A DNA stretch of 64,000 nucleotides from Desulfonatronum lacustre DSM 10312 (GCF_000519265.1 NZ_KI912608.1:1990582-2054581); one strand, 5' to 3'. Shown: positions 33,238 through 42,955, counted from the stretch's first letter. Made by a program: numbers and translations. Notes: a model not told the origin generated them from the sequence alone.

Positions 33238-34070
33238 TAAGGTCGCGGGGAGTTGTCCGGCGCATCGGGAAACCGGAAAATAAAGTCCCTGTAAATATAT
33301 TCCTCCGGCATGGTGCTCGCATCCGGTCGGGCCAAGCGCGGCGTCCAGGTTTCGTTGCGTCGATCCAGAATAAAGTCCACCCTTCTGTTGGCGCGACGTC
33401 CTTGCGGCGTTTGCGGGCTTTCCCGCGGCTGGAACCGCCCCAGTCCTTCCATGCGCAGGTTTTCCACGGGAACGCCTTGCTCCAAAAGAAAACGGTACAC
33501 GCTCATCGCCCGGAACAAGGACAAGGTCCAGGAAGGATCCGGAACTTCGTCAGACATCGCCGTCTGGTAGATCGCCTCGAACTCATCCCGCAACACCGAG
33601 GTATGCCCGGCGATCTGCACGGGAGCCTCGACCACGCGCAGCACCGGAACCACCTGTCGCAAAAACGCTCTGCCCCCGGGCGATAGGTCCGTTTCTCCGG
33701 AGGGAAACAAGACCGCCGTATTCACGCTGAAAATCTGCACGAACCGGTTGCTGACGAACTGCAAGTCCTCCTCGATGTCGTCCCAGAGCAGTTCCTTGAG
33801 CGCGGCCAGATCCCGATCCGGGGGAATCGGCCCGGGATGGGCGGATTCCAAACTTTCCTGGACGCCCAGGACGTCCGGCTTGGCCTGAGTCATCCCGAAC
33901 GTGCCCAGTAACGAACCGAGAGCCAGTCGAATCCTGCGCTCATCCATCAAGGAGGCGTTGGTCACCAGGTAGACGAAAAATGCCATGATCAGGATCATCA
34001 AACCCGTGAAGGTCAGCAGCCAACCGGGAGTTTGCGGTGCGGCCTTCTTTTTTTCCCGCTTCTTGCCCAT
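33237..34070 (-). CDS. MotB-like protein lacking the ion-binding aspartate
   Basis: 277 residues with the MotB layout: basic start, one membrane helix, linker, OmpA-like domain (IAGHTSVLRDEFEAIYQTAM; GRRANRRVDFIL). The helix reads GWLLTFTGLMILIMAFFVYL, so the essential Asp of MotB/PomB is Gly23 here (codon GGT). The OmpA domain is also degenerate at the peptidoglycan-binding Asp. It directly follows motA (24-base gap). It may be a structural or regulatory stator partner beside the intact MotB, or a motor accessory. Paired MotB-like genes occur in related bacteria, but I cannot say whether the loss of Asp is general. Confidence 0.88.
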   Translation of the reverse strand: MGKKREKKKAAPQTPGWLLTFTGLMILIMAFFVYLVTNASLMDERRIRLALGSLLGTFGMTQAKPDVLGVQESLESAHPGPIPPDRDLAALKELLWDDIEEDLQFVSNRFVQIFSVNTAVLFPSGETDLSPGGRAFLRQVVPVLRVVEAPVQIAGHTSVLRDEFEAIYQTAMSDEVPDPSWTLSLFRAMSVYRFLLEQGVPVENLRMEGLGRFQPRESPQTPQGRRANRRVDFILDRRNETWTPRLARPDASTMPEEYIYRDFIFRFPDAPDNSPRP

Positions 34071-34094
34071 GGAAATATCCGGTCCAGCTCGGCA

Positions 34095-34856
34095 TCAGTC
34101 CGACTGGGTGCGCACTTTGGGAGGCAGAAAACCGTTCAATTTTTCTTCGATGATCCTGGGGTTTTCTCCTCGGGAAATGGACAAAATGCCCTCCAGGGCC
34201 AATTCCCGGAGCAGCACTTCCTCTTTGCTGCGGGTTTTCAGTTTGCCGGAAAGAGGGTTGAAGACCAGGTTGGCCAAAACCGCGCCGTAGAACGTGGTGA
34301 TCAAGGCCACGGCCATGGCCGGCCCGATGGCCGACGGGTCGTCCATGCTTTGCAGCATCTGGACCAGCCCGATGACCGTGCCGATCATCCCCAGGGCCGG
34401 CGCGTACATGCCCATGGCCGCGAAAATGTCCGCCCCGGTCTCATGGCGTTCCTGCAGGTAGGCGATTTCCGTTTCCATGATGTCCTGAATCATCTGCGGC
34501 TCCACCCCGTCCACCGTGAGCTGCATGGCCTTGCGGAGATAAGCGTCGTCGATCTCCTTGAGCAGGGGCTCCAGGGAAAGAATCCCCTCCTTGCGCGCCC
34601 GGTTGGCATAGTCCAGAAACTGGCCGATGGTGTCGCCGGGCTTGGGCAATTGATTGAAAAAGCAGTTCTTGACCACGCCGGTCACGCCGAGAATATGGCC
34701 CAGCGGGTAGTGGACCAGGGTCGCCCCGATGGTCCCGCCGACCACGATCAGGAGCGAAGGAATCGACACGAACACGAACAGGCTGCTGCCCATCATGATC
34801 GCGGAAATAACCAGCCCAAAAGAAAGCACTACCCCGATGATCGTCGCCAGATCCAT
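34095..34856 (-). CDS. motA: Stator protein MotA/PomA (sodium type)
   Basis: 253 residues with four membrane helices. The LGMIGTVIGLVQMLQSMDDP and IGPAMAVALITTFYGAVLAN segments match PomA/MotP (sodium-driven) rather than the longer enteric proton-type MotA. The cytoplasmic loop keeps charged residues for FliG contact. With MotB it forms the torque-generating channel. Sodium coupling is inference from family resemblance. Gene order is motA, then the Asp-less motB-like gene, then motB. Confidence 0.94.
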   Translation of the reverse strand: MDLATIIGVVLSFGLVISAIMMGSSLFVFVSIPSLLIVVGGTIGATLVHYPLGHILGVTGVVKNCFFNQLPKPGDTIGQFLDYANRARKEGILSLEPLLKEIDDAYLRKAMQLTVDGVEPQMIQDIMETEIAYLQERHETGADIFAAMGMYAPALGMIGTVIGLVQMLQSMDDPSAIGPAMAVALITTFYGAVLANLVFNPLSGKLKTRSKEEVLLRELALEGILSISRGENPRIIEEKLNGFLPPKVRTQSD

Positions 34857-34946
34857 AAGGGACCCTCAATTCCTTTTACCTCACGCGGCCCCAAACGGCC
34901 AGGCCGCGCCCACGTTTTAGATTTTTACTTTTTTCGCGTTCCCTGG

Positions 34947-35693
34947 TCACGACGCAACCCGCGTCGGGCGCTCGCCGAAAATCCGCGTCCCGATCCGCAC
35001 CATGGTCGCCCCTTCGGCAATGGCCTGGGGAAAATCATCCGTCGTGCCCATGGAAAGCTCCGGTAACGCGAGCCCGGTCTGCCGCCGTACAGCATCCCGC
35101 AGCTTCCTAAGTTCACTGAAGAGGCGCTGCTTATGCGCCAAATCCAATTCAAAGGGCGGCAGTGCCATCAAGCCGCGCAAAGCCAATCCGGACAACCCGC
35201 CGACATGCTCCACCAGGTTCGAAAGCTCTTCCGGAGCTATCCCGCCTTTTTGCCGCTCGTCTCCGAGGTTCACCTGAATAAGGACATCCAGCACTTGGCT
35301 TTTGGCTTGAAATCTTTCATGCAAATCCAAAGCCAACACCGCATTGTCGAGACCATGAAACAGAATAAAGTTTCCGGGCAGGTACTTGGCCTTATTGCGT
35401 TGCAACCTGCCCAAAAAGTGCCATCGCAAATCCGGACGACGGATTTCCCGCTGCTTGGCCAGGGCCTCTTGGACGTAGTTTTCGCCGAAGTCGCGCTGCC
35501 CCGCTTCGGCCAGGGTCGCCACGGCAGCCGCGGGCTGATACTTGGACACGGCGACGATCCGGACCTCCTCCGGTTTTCGGCCATGGCGGACGGCGAGTTC
35601 GGCGACCATTCGCCGGGTTCGCGCATACCGCTCATGCAAATCCGCCGCACACTCCTCGCTCTCATGGGCATCCAATCCCGTCGTCACATTCAT
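34947..35693 (-). CDS. yggS: YggS/PLPBP-family pyridoxal-phosphate homeostasis protein
   Basis: 248 residues forming a single PLP-binding TIM barrel like the N-domain of alanine racemase. The PLP lysine lies in IVAVSKYQPAA; WHFLGRLQRNKAKYL and MVRIGTRIFGER are family signatures. The usual SMGMS motif is SMGTT here. It has no racemase activity in the family and regulates PLP and amino-acid pools. It precedes motA on the same strand and may share its promoter. Confidence 0.94.
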   Translation of the reverse strand: MNVTTGLDAHESEECAADLHERYARTRRMVAELAVRHGRKPEEVRIVAVSKYQPAAAVATLAEAGQRDFGENYVQEALAKQREIRRPDLRWHFLGRLQRNKAKYLPGNFILFHGLDNAVLALDLHERFQAKSQVLDVLIQVNLGDERQKGGIAPEELSNLVEHVGGLSGLALRGLMALPPFELDLAHKQRLFSELRKLRDAVRRQTGLALPELSMGTTDDFPQAIAEGATMVRIGTRIFGERPTRVAS

Positions 35694-35713
35694 CCCCCAT
35701 CCGCCTTCGTTTT

Positions 35714-35789
<76 letters not shown>

Positions 35790-35954
35790 TTCAAAACGCC
35801 CACCTTGAATTGTTCACCCGCGCTGGTCAATACGCGAGCTGAAAAACAGCCCGGCGGGCCTTGTGCTGGGCCGACCTTTGGAGTTACAAAACCGTGGTTC
35901 ACGGCTTACTACCGGACCATCGCCGTCCGTCAATTTCATTTTTCAGGAGAACCC

Positions 35955-37133
35955 ATGCATATCGCCAAAAAAATTCGCTCCATTCCACCGTCGGCCACCC
36001 TGGCCGTGAACGCCAAGGCTCAGGAACTGACGGCCCAAGGAAAAAAGATCATCAGCCTGGCCGTCGGCGAACCGGACTTTCCCACCCCCGAGCATGTCCG
36101 CCAAGCGGCCAAGGATGCCCTGGACGAGGGGTTCACCCGCTACACCCCGGTACCCGGCATTCCGGCCCTGCGCAAGACCGTGGCCGGCTACTTCGCCGGG
36201 ATCGCCGGCCAGGACGAGCTGCCCGCCGAGGCGACCATGATCTGCAACGGCGGCAAGCATGCCCTGTACAACCTGTTCCAGGCCTTGCTGGAGCCCGGCG
36301 ATTCGGTGCTGATTCCCGCGCCCTACTGGGTCAGTTATCCGCCCATGGTTCTGCTGGCCGAAGGCAAGCCGACCATCATCCCCTCCACGCCGGAGCGGCG
36401 CTTTCTGATCACCCCGGAAGACCTGGAGCGCCACGCCCCCCAAGGCGCCAGAGTACTCCTGCTCAATTCCCCCTCCAACCCCACGGGCTGCCACTATTCC
36501 CAGGACGAACTGGACGCCCTGATCGGCTGGGCCCTGGAGCGGGACATCTTCGTGATCTCCGATGAAATCTACGACCAACTGGTCTATCCGCCGGCCCGCC
36601 CCAGCAGCGCGGTCTCCTGGTGGGTCAAATTTCCGGACAAGGTCGCGGTGGTCAACGGTCTGTCCAAGTCCATGGCCATGACCGGCTGGCGGATCGGCTA
36701 CGTCCTGGCCCACCCGGACCTGATCAAGGCCATGGTTCGCATCCAGGGTCAAAGCACGTCCAACGTCTGCTCCATCACCCAGAAGGCCGCCCTGGCCGCC
36801 CTGACCGGCCCCATGGACAGCCTCCGGGAGATGCGCGTCGCATTCCAGCGCCGCCGGGATCTGGCCCTGGAGAAGATCGCCTCCTGGCCCGGGGTGGTCT
36901 GCCCCAAGCCGGACGGGGCCTTCTACCTGTTCCCTCGGCTGGACGCCCTGTTCACCAAGGACCGAAACGATTCCGCGGCCTTGTGCACGTACATCCTGGA
37001 GCGGGCCGGCGTGGCCCTGGTCCCTGGAGTCGCTTTTGGCGACGATCGCTGCGTGCGCTTCTCCTACGCCCTGGACGATGAAACCCTGGTCACGGCCCTG
37101 GACCTGGTCCGGAACGCCCTGCTGGACGCGTAA
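35955..37133 (+). CDS. Class I PLP aminotransferase (aspartate aminotransferase-like)
   Basis: 392 residues from the ATG at 35955, preceded by AGGAGA. Fold type I features: VGEPDFPTPEHV, NGGKHALYNLF, the NSPSNPTGCHYS segment, SDEIYDQLVY, and the PLP lysine in VNGLSKSMAMTGWRIGY; the substrate arginine is in VRFSYAL. This matches aspartate aminotransferase of the AspC/AspB-beta type, although prephenate or alanine substrates cannot be excluded. A two-component pair follows within seven bases. Confidence 0.93.
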   Translation: MHIAKKIRSIPPSATLAVNAKAQELTAQGKKIISLAVGEPDFPTPEHVRQAAKDALDEGFTRYTPVPGIPALRKTVAGYFAGIAGQDELPAEATMICNGGKHALYNLFQALLEPGDSVLIPAPYWVSYPPMVLLAEGKPTIIPSTPERRFLITPEDLERHAPQGARVLLLNSPSNPTGCHYSQDELDALIGWALERDIFVISDEIYDQLVYPPARPSSAVSWWVKFPDKVAVVNGLSKSMAMTGWRIGYVLAHPDLIKAMVRIQGQSTSNVCSITQKAALAALTGPMDSLREMRVAFQRRRDLALEKIASWPGVVCPKPDGAFYLFPRLDALFTKDRNDSAALCTYILERAGVALVPGVAFGDDRCVRFSYALDDETLVTALDLVRNALLDA

Positions 37134-37139
37134 TCACCC

Positions 37140-38585
37140 TTGAAAACCAAGATCACCTTCGGCCCCAGGCCGTTTCAGCCCGTCAAATTCCTGTCATGGA
37201 GTTCGCTGGTCCTGATCCTGGCGGTGAACCTGCTGCTGTCCGTGTTCATCGCCAACTCCGCCCGCCAGACCATGCTGGAAAAGAACCAGGAGTTCGCCAT
37301 TCTGTTGGCCGAAAACCTGAACCATCAGATTTTCCAGCGCTTCACCCTGCCCACGGTGATCGGCTTTGGTCGGATCGAGCTGCGCAATCCGGCCCAGTAC
37401 GAGCGGCTGGACCAGATCGTGTTGTCCACGATCCACAGCTTCCACGTCCTGGAAGTCCGCATCTACGACTTCGACCACCAAATCGCCTACTCCACCAATC
37501 AGGATTTGGTGGGCAAGACCGAGGCCGCGGGCAAGGCCGTGCGGCAAGCCCTGGACCCGGGCGTTTCCAGTTTTGAGCTGGTCAGCCGCGTCTCTTCCTG
37601 GTGGGCCATGTTCTCCCTCGAACTGGCCCCGGAAAGCTTCGTTCTGCGGACCATCTACCCTTTGCGGGCCGAGCGCGGGTTCGACCCGGTGACCGGGCCG
37701 GGGCCGATCATGGGCGCACTGGAATTCACCCAGGACATCACCGACGACTACGAAGCCGTGCTCCTGTTTCAGCTTATGATCCTGGCCGCCTCCTTCGCCT
37801 CGTCCCTGGTGCTCTTCTCCGTGCTCTACCTGATCATTCGCCGGGCCGCCGGGACCATTGCCAAGCGGGCTGAAGAAAAGGAGCGTTTGGAGAGGGAACT
37901 GCACCAGAATGAAAAGCTAGCCAGCATGGGACGGACCGTGGCCAGCATCGCCCACGAGATCCGCAACCCCCTGGGCATCATCCGCAGCACGGCCGAACTG
38001 CTCATGAAGCGCTCCCAAAACCGCGAGGGAGCGGGAGATCCGCAGCAAACCCGCCTGCTCAAGGCGATTTTCGACGAGTCCCTGCGACTCTCCCAGACCG
38101 TGAACGACTTTCTGGACTATGCCCGGCCCAAGGCCCCGAACAAGACCAATGTCGACCTGTCCCATGTCCTGGACCAGGTCCTGGCCTTCTGGGAACACGA
38201 GATGGCCGAAAAAGGCGTGGAGGTCCACCGAACCGACACCGCCGGGCTGGCGGTCATGGGTGACAAGGACTTGCTCTACCGAGCCGTCTACAACATCCTG
38301 GCCAACGCCCTGCAAGCCATGAACGGCCCCGGGGCCATCCATATTTCCACGCAAAAAGATTCCGCGGGCGTCACGCTGACCATCCGGGACACCGGACCCG
38401 GGATCCCTGTGCAGCTCACGGACAAAATCCTGGACCCCTTCTTCACCACCAAGGAAAAAGGTACGGGGCTCGGCCTGTCCATCGTCAACAGCATCCTGCG
38501 CAGCCATGACGCCCGGCTCGAACTGGCCAACCATCCCCAGGGCGGCGCGGAAGTCCGAATGTTTTTTCCAGAAGGGGAGAGCTGA
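37140..38585 (+). CDS. Membrane sensor histidine kinase, NtrB/AtoS-like
   Basis: 481 residues from a TTG six bases after the aminotransferase stop. Two membrane helices (about 18-40 and 205-230) enclose a periplasmic sensor domain of about 160 residues (PAS/Cache-like). HisKA has His272 in ASIAHEIRNPLG; HATPase motifs are NALQAM, DTGPGIP and GTGLGLSI. The AHEIRNPL form is typical of kinases paired with NtrC-type regulators, and the next gene is one. The signal is unknown. Confidence 0.92.
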   Translation: MKTKITFGPRPFQPVKFLSWSSLVLILAVNLLLSVFIANSARQTMLEKNQEFAILLAENLNHQIFQRFTLPTVIGFGRIELRNPAQYERLDQIVLSTIHSFHVLEVRIYDFDHQIAYSTNQDLVGKTEAAGKAVRQALDPGVSSFELVSRVSSWWAMFSLELAPESFVLRTIYPLRAERGFDPVTGPGPIMGALEFTQDITDDYEAVLLFQLMILAASFASSLVLFSVLYLIIRRAAGTIAKRAEEKERLERELHQNEKLASMGRTVASIAHEIRNPLGIIRSTAELLMKRSQNREGAGDPQQTRLLKAIFDESLRLSQTVNDFLDYARPKAPNKTNVDLSHVLDQVLAFWEHEMAEKGVEVHRTDTAGLAVMGDKDLLYRAVYNILANALQAMNGPGAIHISTQKDSAGVTLTIRDTGPGIPVQLTDKILDPFFTTKEKGTGLGLSIVNSILRSHDARLELANHPQGGAEVRMFFPEGES

Positions 38586-38586
38586 C

Positions 38587-39960
38587 ATGTCCAACCACGT
38601 TCTCGTACTCGACGACGAACAAAACTATCTGCTGCTGCTGGAAACCCTGCTCGGCGACGAAGGCTACACCGTCACCGCTCTCCAGGACCCGGAACTGGCC
38701 TTGGCCTATCTGGAGGAATCCGAAGTGGACGTGATCATCACGGACATGAAGATGCCCAAGATGTCCGGCCAGGACGTGCTGGCCCACGTTCAGAAAAACT
38801 ACCCGCACATTCCGGTGCTGATCATGACCGCCTACGGGTCCATCGATACCGCGGTGGTGGCCATGCGTCACGGAGCCTTCGACTACATCACCAAGCCCTT
38901 TGCCAACGATGAAATAACTCTCTCCGTGCGCAAGGCCGCGCAACTGGCCCAAGCTCAGCGCCGCTACAGCCTGCTTTCCGAGAACCTGGAGCAACGCTAC
39001 GGCGTGCACCAGATCATTGGTCGGAGCAAGGCCATGCGGCGGGTTCTGGACATGGTCGACCGGGCCGCGCCCAGCAAGAGCACGGTCCTGATCACCGGGG
39101 AATCCGGGACCGGCAAGGAACTCATCGCCAAGGCCATCCATTTCACCTCCCCGCGCAAAAAAGGGCCGTTCATTTCCGTAAACTGCATGGCCCTGAACCC
39201 CGGAGTCCTGGAAAGCGAGCTGTTCGGCCATGAAAAAGGCTCCTTCACCGGAGCCGTGGCCCGCAAGCGCGGCCGCTTTGAACTGGCCCACGGGGGCACG
39301 CTGTTTTTGGATGAAATCGGCGAATTGTCCCAGGATTTGCAGGTCAAGCTCCTGCGCGTGCTCCAGGAGCGCAGCTTCGAGCGGGTGGGCGGATCCGAGC
39401 TCATCAGCGTGGACATCCGGATCGTCACGGCCACCAACAAGGACTTGCAGGCCTCGATCCAGTCCGGGGCGTTCCGCGAGGACCTCTTCTACCGCCTGAA
39501 CGTGGTCCAGATCCCCCTGCCGTCTCTGCGGGAGCGCCGGGAGGACATCCCGCTGCTGGCGGCCCATTTTCTGAAAAAATTCTCCGAGGAAAATGCCGGG
39601 CACGTCAAAGGCTTCACCGCGGACGCCATCGACTATCTCACGGCCTACGAATGGCCGGGCAACGTCCGGCAACTGGAGAACGTGGTGGAGCGCTGCGTGG
39701 TCATGGCCGGGGACGAGATGATCCGGGCGGACGACCTGCCGCCCGAGATCAAGGACGAGGAGGCCCAGTTCAAAAGCGCCGTGGACCTGCTCCCGGCCCG
39801 TCTGAACCTGGCCGACACCCTGGAAAAAATCGAAGCCGCCCTGATCCGCCGCGCCCTGGTCCACACCAACTTCGTCCAGGTCAAAACCGCGGACATGCTC
39901 GGCATCTCCAAGAGCCTGTTGCAGTACAAGCTGAAGAAATACAAGTTGACGGGAAATTGA
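38587..39960 (+). CDS. Sigma-54-dependent response regulator, NtrC family
   Basis: 457 residues from the ATG at 38587, after GGGGAG and one base beyond the kinase stop. The receiver has Asp53 (ITDMKMPKMSG). The AAA+ domain has Walker A GESGTGKE, a GSFTGA loop (GAFTGA variant that contacts sigma-54), Walker B GGTLFLDEIGE and arginine finger region REDLFYRLN. A short Fis-type helix-turn-helix ends the protein (ADMLGISKSLLQYKLKKY). It activates sigma-54 promoters when phosphorylated by the adjacent kinase; targets are not identifiable here. Confidence 0.95.
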   Translation: MSNHVLVLDDEQNYLLLLETLLGDEGYTVTALQDPELALAYLEESEVDVIITDMKMPKMSGQDVLAHVQKNYPHIPVLIMTAYGSIDTAVVAMRHGAFDYITKPFANDEITLSVRKAAQLAQAQRRYSLLSENLEQRYGVHQIIGRSKAMRRVLDMVDRAAPSKSTVLITGESGTGKELIAKAIHFTSPRKKGPFISVNCMALNPGVLESELFGHEKGSFTGAVARKRGRFELAHGGTLFLDEIGELSQDLQVKLLRVLQERSFERVGGSELISVDIRIVTATNKDLQASIQSGAFREDLFYRLNVVQIPLPSLRERREDIPLLAAHFLKKFSEENAGHVKGFTADAIDYLTAYEWPGNVRQLENVVERCVVMAGDEMIRADDLPPEIKDEEAQFKSAVDLLPARLNLADTLEKIEAALIRRALVHTNFVQVKTADMLGISKSLLQYKLKKYKLTGN

Positions 39961-39981
39961 ACGGCTCGAACGGCCGAATGA

Positions 39982-40365
39982 TCAGCAAAGCATGCAAACG
40001 GGATCGCCATACGCGCCGACATGCTCGTCCGCCGTCAAAAGGGCGACGTCCTCGTAGCGGGCTTGGGCGATCAAGAGACGGTCAAACGGATCATTATGAA
40101 GAAGAGGCAAATCGACGGTTGTAGCTGCATGGTCGGCGGAGACGGGTAACACAATCATCCGGGCTTCTCGAACCGACGCCAACAACAGACGAGGCGCGAC
40201 ATGGAGCTTGCCCAGCTTGTATTTGATCCCGACTTCCCAAATGGAGGCGACACTGACCAAGCATGTCGCTTCCTTGATCTGCTTGCACCCGGAAGCGCTC
40301 AACCGAGGATGCCCGGCAAGCCACCAGAGAACGATGTGCGTATCCAGCAAAAGCTTCGCCGTCAT
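39982..40365 (-). CDS. VapC-like PIN-domain toxin
   Basis: 127 residues. The acidic PIN residues appear as LLLDTHIVLWWL at the start, SIWEVGIKYKLGKL in the middle, and NDPFDRLLIAQA then LTADEHVG at the end. This is the DUF4411/VapC subgroup of ribonuclease toxins. Its ATG overlaps the antitoxin stop by four bases, the usual toxin-antitoxin arrangement. Confidence 0.92.
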   Translation of the reverse strand: MTAKLLLDTHIVLWWLAGHPRLSASGCKQIKEATCLVSVASIWEVGIKYKLGKLHVAPRLLLASVREARMIVLPVSADHAATTVDLPLLHNDPFDRLLIAQARYEDVALLTADEHVGAYGDPVCMLC

Positions 40366-40619
40366 GAAGCGTTTCCAGCGTGAGGATTGAACAGGGCCGC
40401 GACCTCTTCTTCCACCTCGGAGGAGAAAGCCGCGTCAAGTTCATCGGCTGAAATGTCCAAGGAGTGATAGCCCGTGGTGCGATGAGCGGGTTCCGAAAGC
40501 GGGGTGAGCCGGACAAGGGGCTTGCCGGAGCTGAAAAGCAGGACGTGTTCTCCAGCCAACGCGGCCTGCATCAATTGAAAAATCTGTGTATCACGATCAT
40601 CGATATGAACTTCCAGCAT
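40362..40619 (-). CDS. Phd/YefM-like antitoxin partner of the PIN toxin
   Basis: 85 residues from the ATG at 40619, preceded by a GGGGG stretch; the frame is open upstream but crosses the recD2 start and is not used. LMQAALAGEHVLLFSSGKPLVRLTPL matches the N-terminal fold of Phd/YefM antitoxins, followed by a C-terminal toxin-binding tail. It would bind the VapC-like toxin and repress its own promoter, located in the short divergent gap with recD2. Confidence 0.85.
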   Translation of the reverse strand: MLEVHIDDRDTQIFQLMQAALAGEHVLLFSSGKPLVRLTPLSEPAHRTTGYHSLDISADELDAAFSSEVEEEVAALFNPHAGNAS

Positions 40620-40689
40620 AAACGCCCCCTTTACTCCGAGTGTATGGGGAACCGATCCGAAGTCAACCCAGCCTCCAAAGCAGCCGATC

Positions 40690-42909
40690 ATGACTGACTC
40701 CGCGACCCAAAATCCGCGATCCGCGGACCCGCCTTCCTCCGTCACCCTGAATGCCGAGGTCAACGGCGTGACCTTCTTCAACCCGGAGAACGGCTACGCC
40801 GTGCTCCGGATCAAGGTCCGGAACGAACCGGGGATTATAACCGCGGTGGGCAACGTGGTCCAGGTCAAACCCGGAGAGACGCTCAACCTCTCCGGCCGGT
40901 GGAAGGAGCATCCCAAGTACGGACGACAGTTCCAGATCGAAACGGCCGAGCCGCTGCTTCCGGCCGGGGTCAACGCCATTCGTCGCTATCTGGCCTCCGG
41001 GCAACTCAAGGGCGTAGGCCCGACCCTGGCCGAGCGGCTGATCAAGCAGTTCAAGGACAAGACCCTGGACATCATCGACACGGACCCGGACCAGCTCCTG
41101 CGGGTGGACGGCATCGGTCCGTCCAAGTTGAAAAAAATCGTCCAGTCCTGGGAAGAGCAGCATCATGTCCGGGCCCTGATCCTTTTTCTCCAGGAACACG
41201 ACGTCTCCCCGGCCCTGGCCGCCCGCATCCATCGCCATTACGGCCCCCAGGCCCTGCACAAGGTGCGCGAGAACCCGTATGATCTGGCCTACGAGGTCCA
41301 CGGCATCGGTTTCAAGACCGCGGACGTCATCGCTCTGAAACTGGGGTTTGCCCCGGACTGCCGGGAGCGATTGGAAGCGGCCCTGATTTTCGTGCTCTTC
41401 CAGTTCAGCGAATCCGGGCATCTTTTCGCGCCACTGGACGAACTGCTGGAAAAAACCTCGGCTCTGCTCGGCGGTACGCCGACGGAAAGCCTTTACGGGG
41501 CACTGGAGGTACTCAAGGAGCGCAAGCGGGTGATCCTGGAGGAACTCCCGGCCCAGGGACTGGGCACGGTGGTCTACCTGGGCCATTTTCACCGCTGGGA
41601 AAAGGAAATCGCCCAACGCCTGCAAGCCCTGATCGAGCACCCCACGGGCCTGGACGCCAAGAAACTGCGCGTCGTGCTCAAGCAGCTGGAGGCCCGGCAC
41701 CGGATCACCCTCTCGCCGCAGCAGCGCCAGGCCGTGGAGGACGCCTGTCTGAACAAGGTCTTCATCCTCACCGGCGGCCCGGGCACGGGCAAGACCACCA
41801 TCACCCGGTTCGTGGTCGAAGCCATTGCCGAGCTGGGCATCACGGTCAAGCTGGCCGCGCCCACGGGCCGGGCCGCCAAGCGCCTCTCCGAGGCCACCCG
41901 CACCCCGGCCTCCACCCTGCACCGCCTCCTCCAGTACGCGCCGGACGGGGGCTTCGCCATCAACGACACGAAAATGCTCAAGGCCGGCATGCTGGTGGTG
42001 GACGAGGCCTCCATGCTGGACTGCCACCTTTTCCTGGCCGTGCTCCGGGCCTTGCCCATGACAGCACGCCTCGTTCTGGTGGGGGACGTGAACCAGCTTC
42101 CCTCGGTGGGACCGGGCAACGTCCTGGGCGACCTGCTCCAAAGCGGCGCCCTGCCCAGCACGGAGCTGACCCACATCTACCGCCAGGCCCAGGAAAGCAT
42201 GATCGTAGTCAACGCCCACCGCATCAACCAGGGCCGGTTTCCGCTCCACTCGCCCAAGGCCGCGCCGGAGGCCGATTTTTTCTGGATTGAACAGGACGAC
42301 GCGACACGGGTCCAGGACATGATTCTACGGATGGTCTGCGAGCGCATCCCGGCGGGCTACGGTCTGGATCCGCGCCAGGACATCCAGGTGCTCACGCCCA
42401 TGCACAAGGGCGAGGTGGGCACCCAGCAGTTGAACGCCCTGCTCCAGCAGCGGCTCAACCCCGGCGGACGAGAGTTCGCCGTGGGCTTTCGCAAGCTGCG
42501 CGTGGGGGACCGGGTGCTCCAGACGCGCAACAACTACGACAAGGACGTGTTCAACGGCGACCTGGGCTGGATCGCCTCGGTGGATATGGAAGAAGGCCAG
42601 GCCGTGGTGGCATTCGACGGCCGGGACGTGACCTACGAACTGACCGAAATGGACGAACTAAACCTGGCCTACGCCGTGAGCGTGCACAAATCCCAGGGCA
42701 GCGAATATCCGGCCGTGGTCATGCCCCTGCTCACCCAGCACTTCCTGCTCCTGCAGCGCAACCTGATCTACACCGGCCTGACCCGGGCCAGACGCTTGGC
42801 GGTGATCCTGGGCGGCAAGAAAGCCCTGGCCATCGGCCTGAAAAACGCCACGGCCCGGACACGGTACACGAATTTGGCGCACCGGATCATGGAGATGATG
42901 AATGGGTGA
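40690..42909 (+). CDS. recD2: RecD2-type SF1B DNA helicase
   Basis: 739 residues, the RecD2 length. The N-terminal OB-like and helix-hairpin-helix region (LKGVGPTLAERLI; VDGIGPSKLKKIV) is followed by helicase motifs: I LTGGPGTGKTT, Ia LAAPTGRAAKRL, II VVDEASML, III VLVGDVNQLPSVGPG, V/VI YAVSVHKSQGSEYP and IYTGLTRARR. RecD2 is a 5'-3' helicase that functions without RecBC. The ATG at 40690 is divergent from the toxin-antitoxin pair. Confidence 0.95.
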   Translation: MTDSATQNPRSADPPSSVTLNAEVNGVTFFNPENGYAVLRIKVRNEPGIITAVGNVVQVKPGETLNLSGRWKEHPKYGRQFQIETAEPLLPAGVNAIRRYLASGQLKGVGPTLAERLIKQFKDKTLDIIDTDPDQLLRVDGIGPSKLKKIVQSWEEQHHVRALILFLQEHDVSPALAARIHRHYGPQALHKVRENPYDLAYEVHGIGFKTADVIALKLGFAPDCRERLEAALIFVLFQFSESGHLFAPLDELLEKTSALLGGTPTESLYGALEVLKERKRVILEELPAQGLGTVVYLGHFHRWEKEIAQRLQALIEHPTGLDAKKLRVVLKQLEARHRITLSPQQRQAVEDACLNKVFILTGGPGTGKTTITRFVVEAIAELGITVKLAAPTGRAAKRLSEATRTPASTLHRLLQYAPDGGFAINDTKMLKAGMLVVDEASMLDCHLFLAVLRALPMTARLVLVGDVNQLPSVGPGNVLGDLLQSGALPSTELTHIYRQAQESMIVVNAHRINQGRFPLHSPKAAPEADFFWIEQDDATRVQDMILRMVCERIPAGYGLDPRQDIQVLTPMHKGEVGTQQLNALLQQRLNPGGREFAVGFRKLRVGDRVLQTRNNYDKDVFNGDLGWIASVDMEEGQAVVAFDGRDVTYELTEMDELNLAYAVSVHKSQGSEYPAVVMPLLTQHFLLLQRNLIYTGLTRARRLAVILGGKKALAIGLKNATARTRYTNLAHRIMEMMNG

Positions 42910-42911
42910 TG

Positions 42912-42950
42912 GGGCTATGGGCTATGGGCTATGGGCTATGGGCCATGGGC
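42912..42950. repeat. Heptamer array GGGCTAT between converging genes
   Basis: Four GGGCTAT units, one GGGCCAT and one degenerate GGGCGAG lie in the 46-base gap between the recD2 stop and the methyltransferase stop. Confidence 0.9.
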
Positions 42951-42955
42951 GAGGT

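Noticed and set aside
33044-33322. Small minus-strand protein between the motB-like genes
   Set aside because: It is made of the inverted arms and hairpins of the MITE-like element and overlaps the motB-like gene in another frame.
35809-35842. Possible -35/-10 pair (TTGAAT, CAATAC) before the aminotransferase
   Set aside because: Both boxes are poor matches and the gap is too variable for a confident promoter call.
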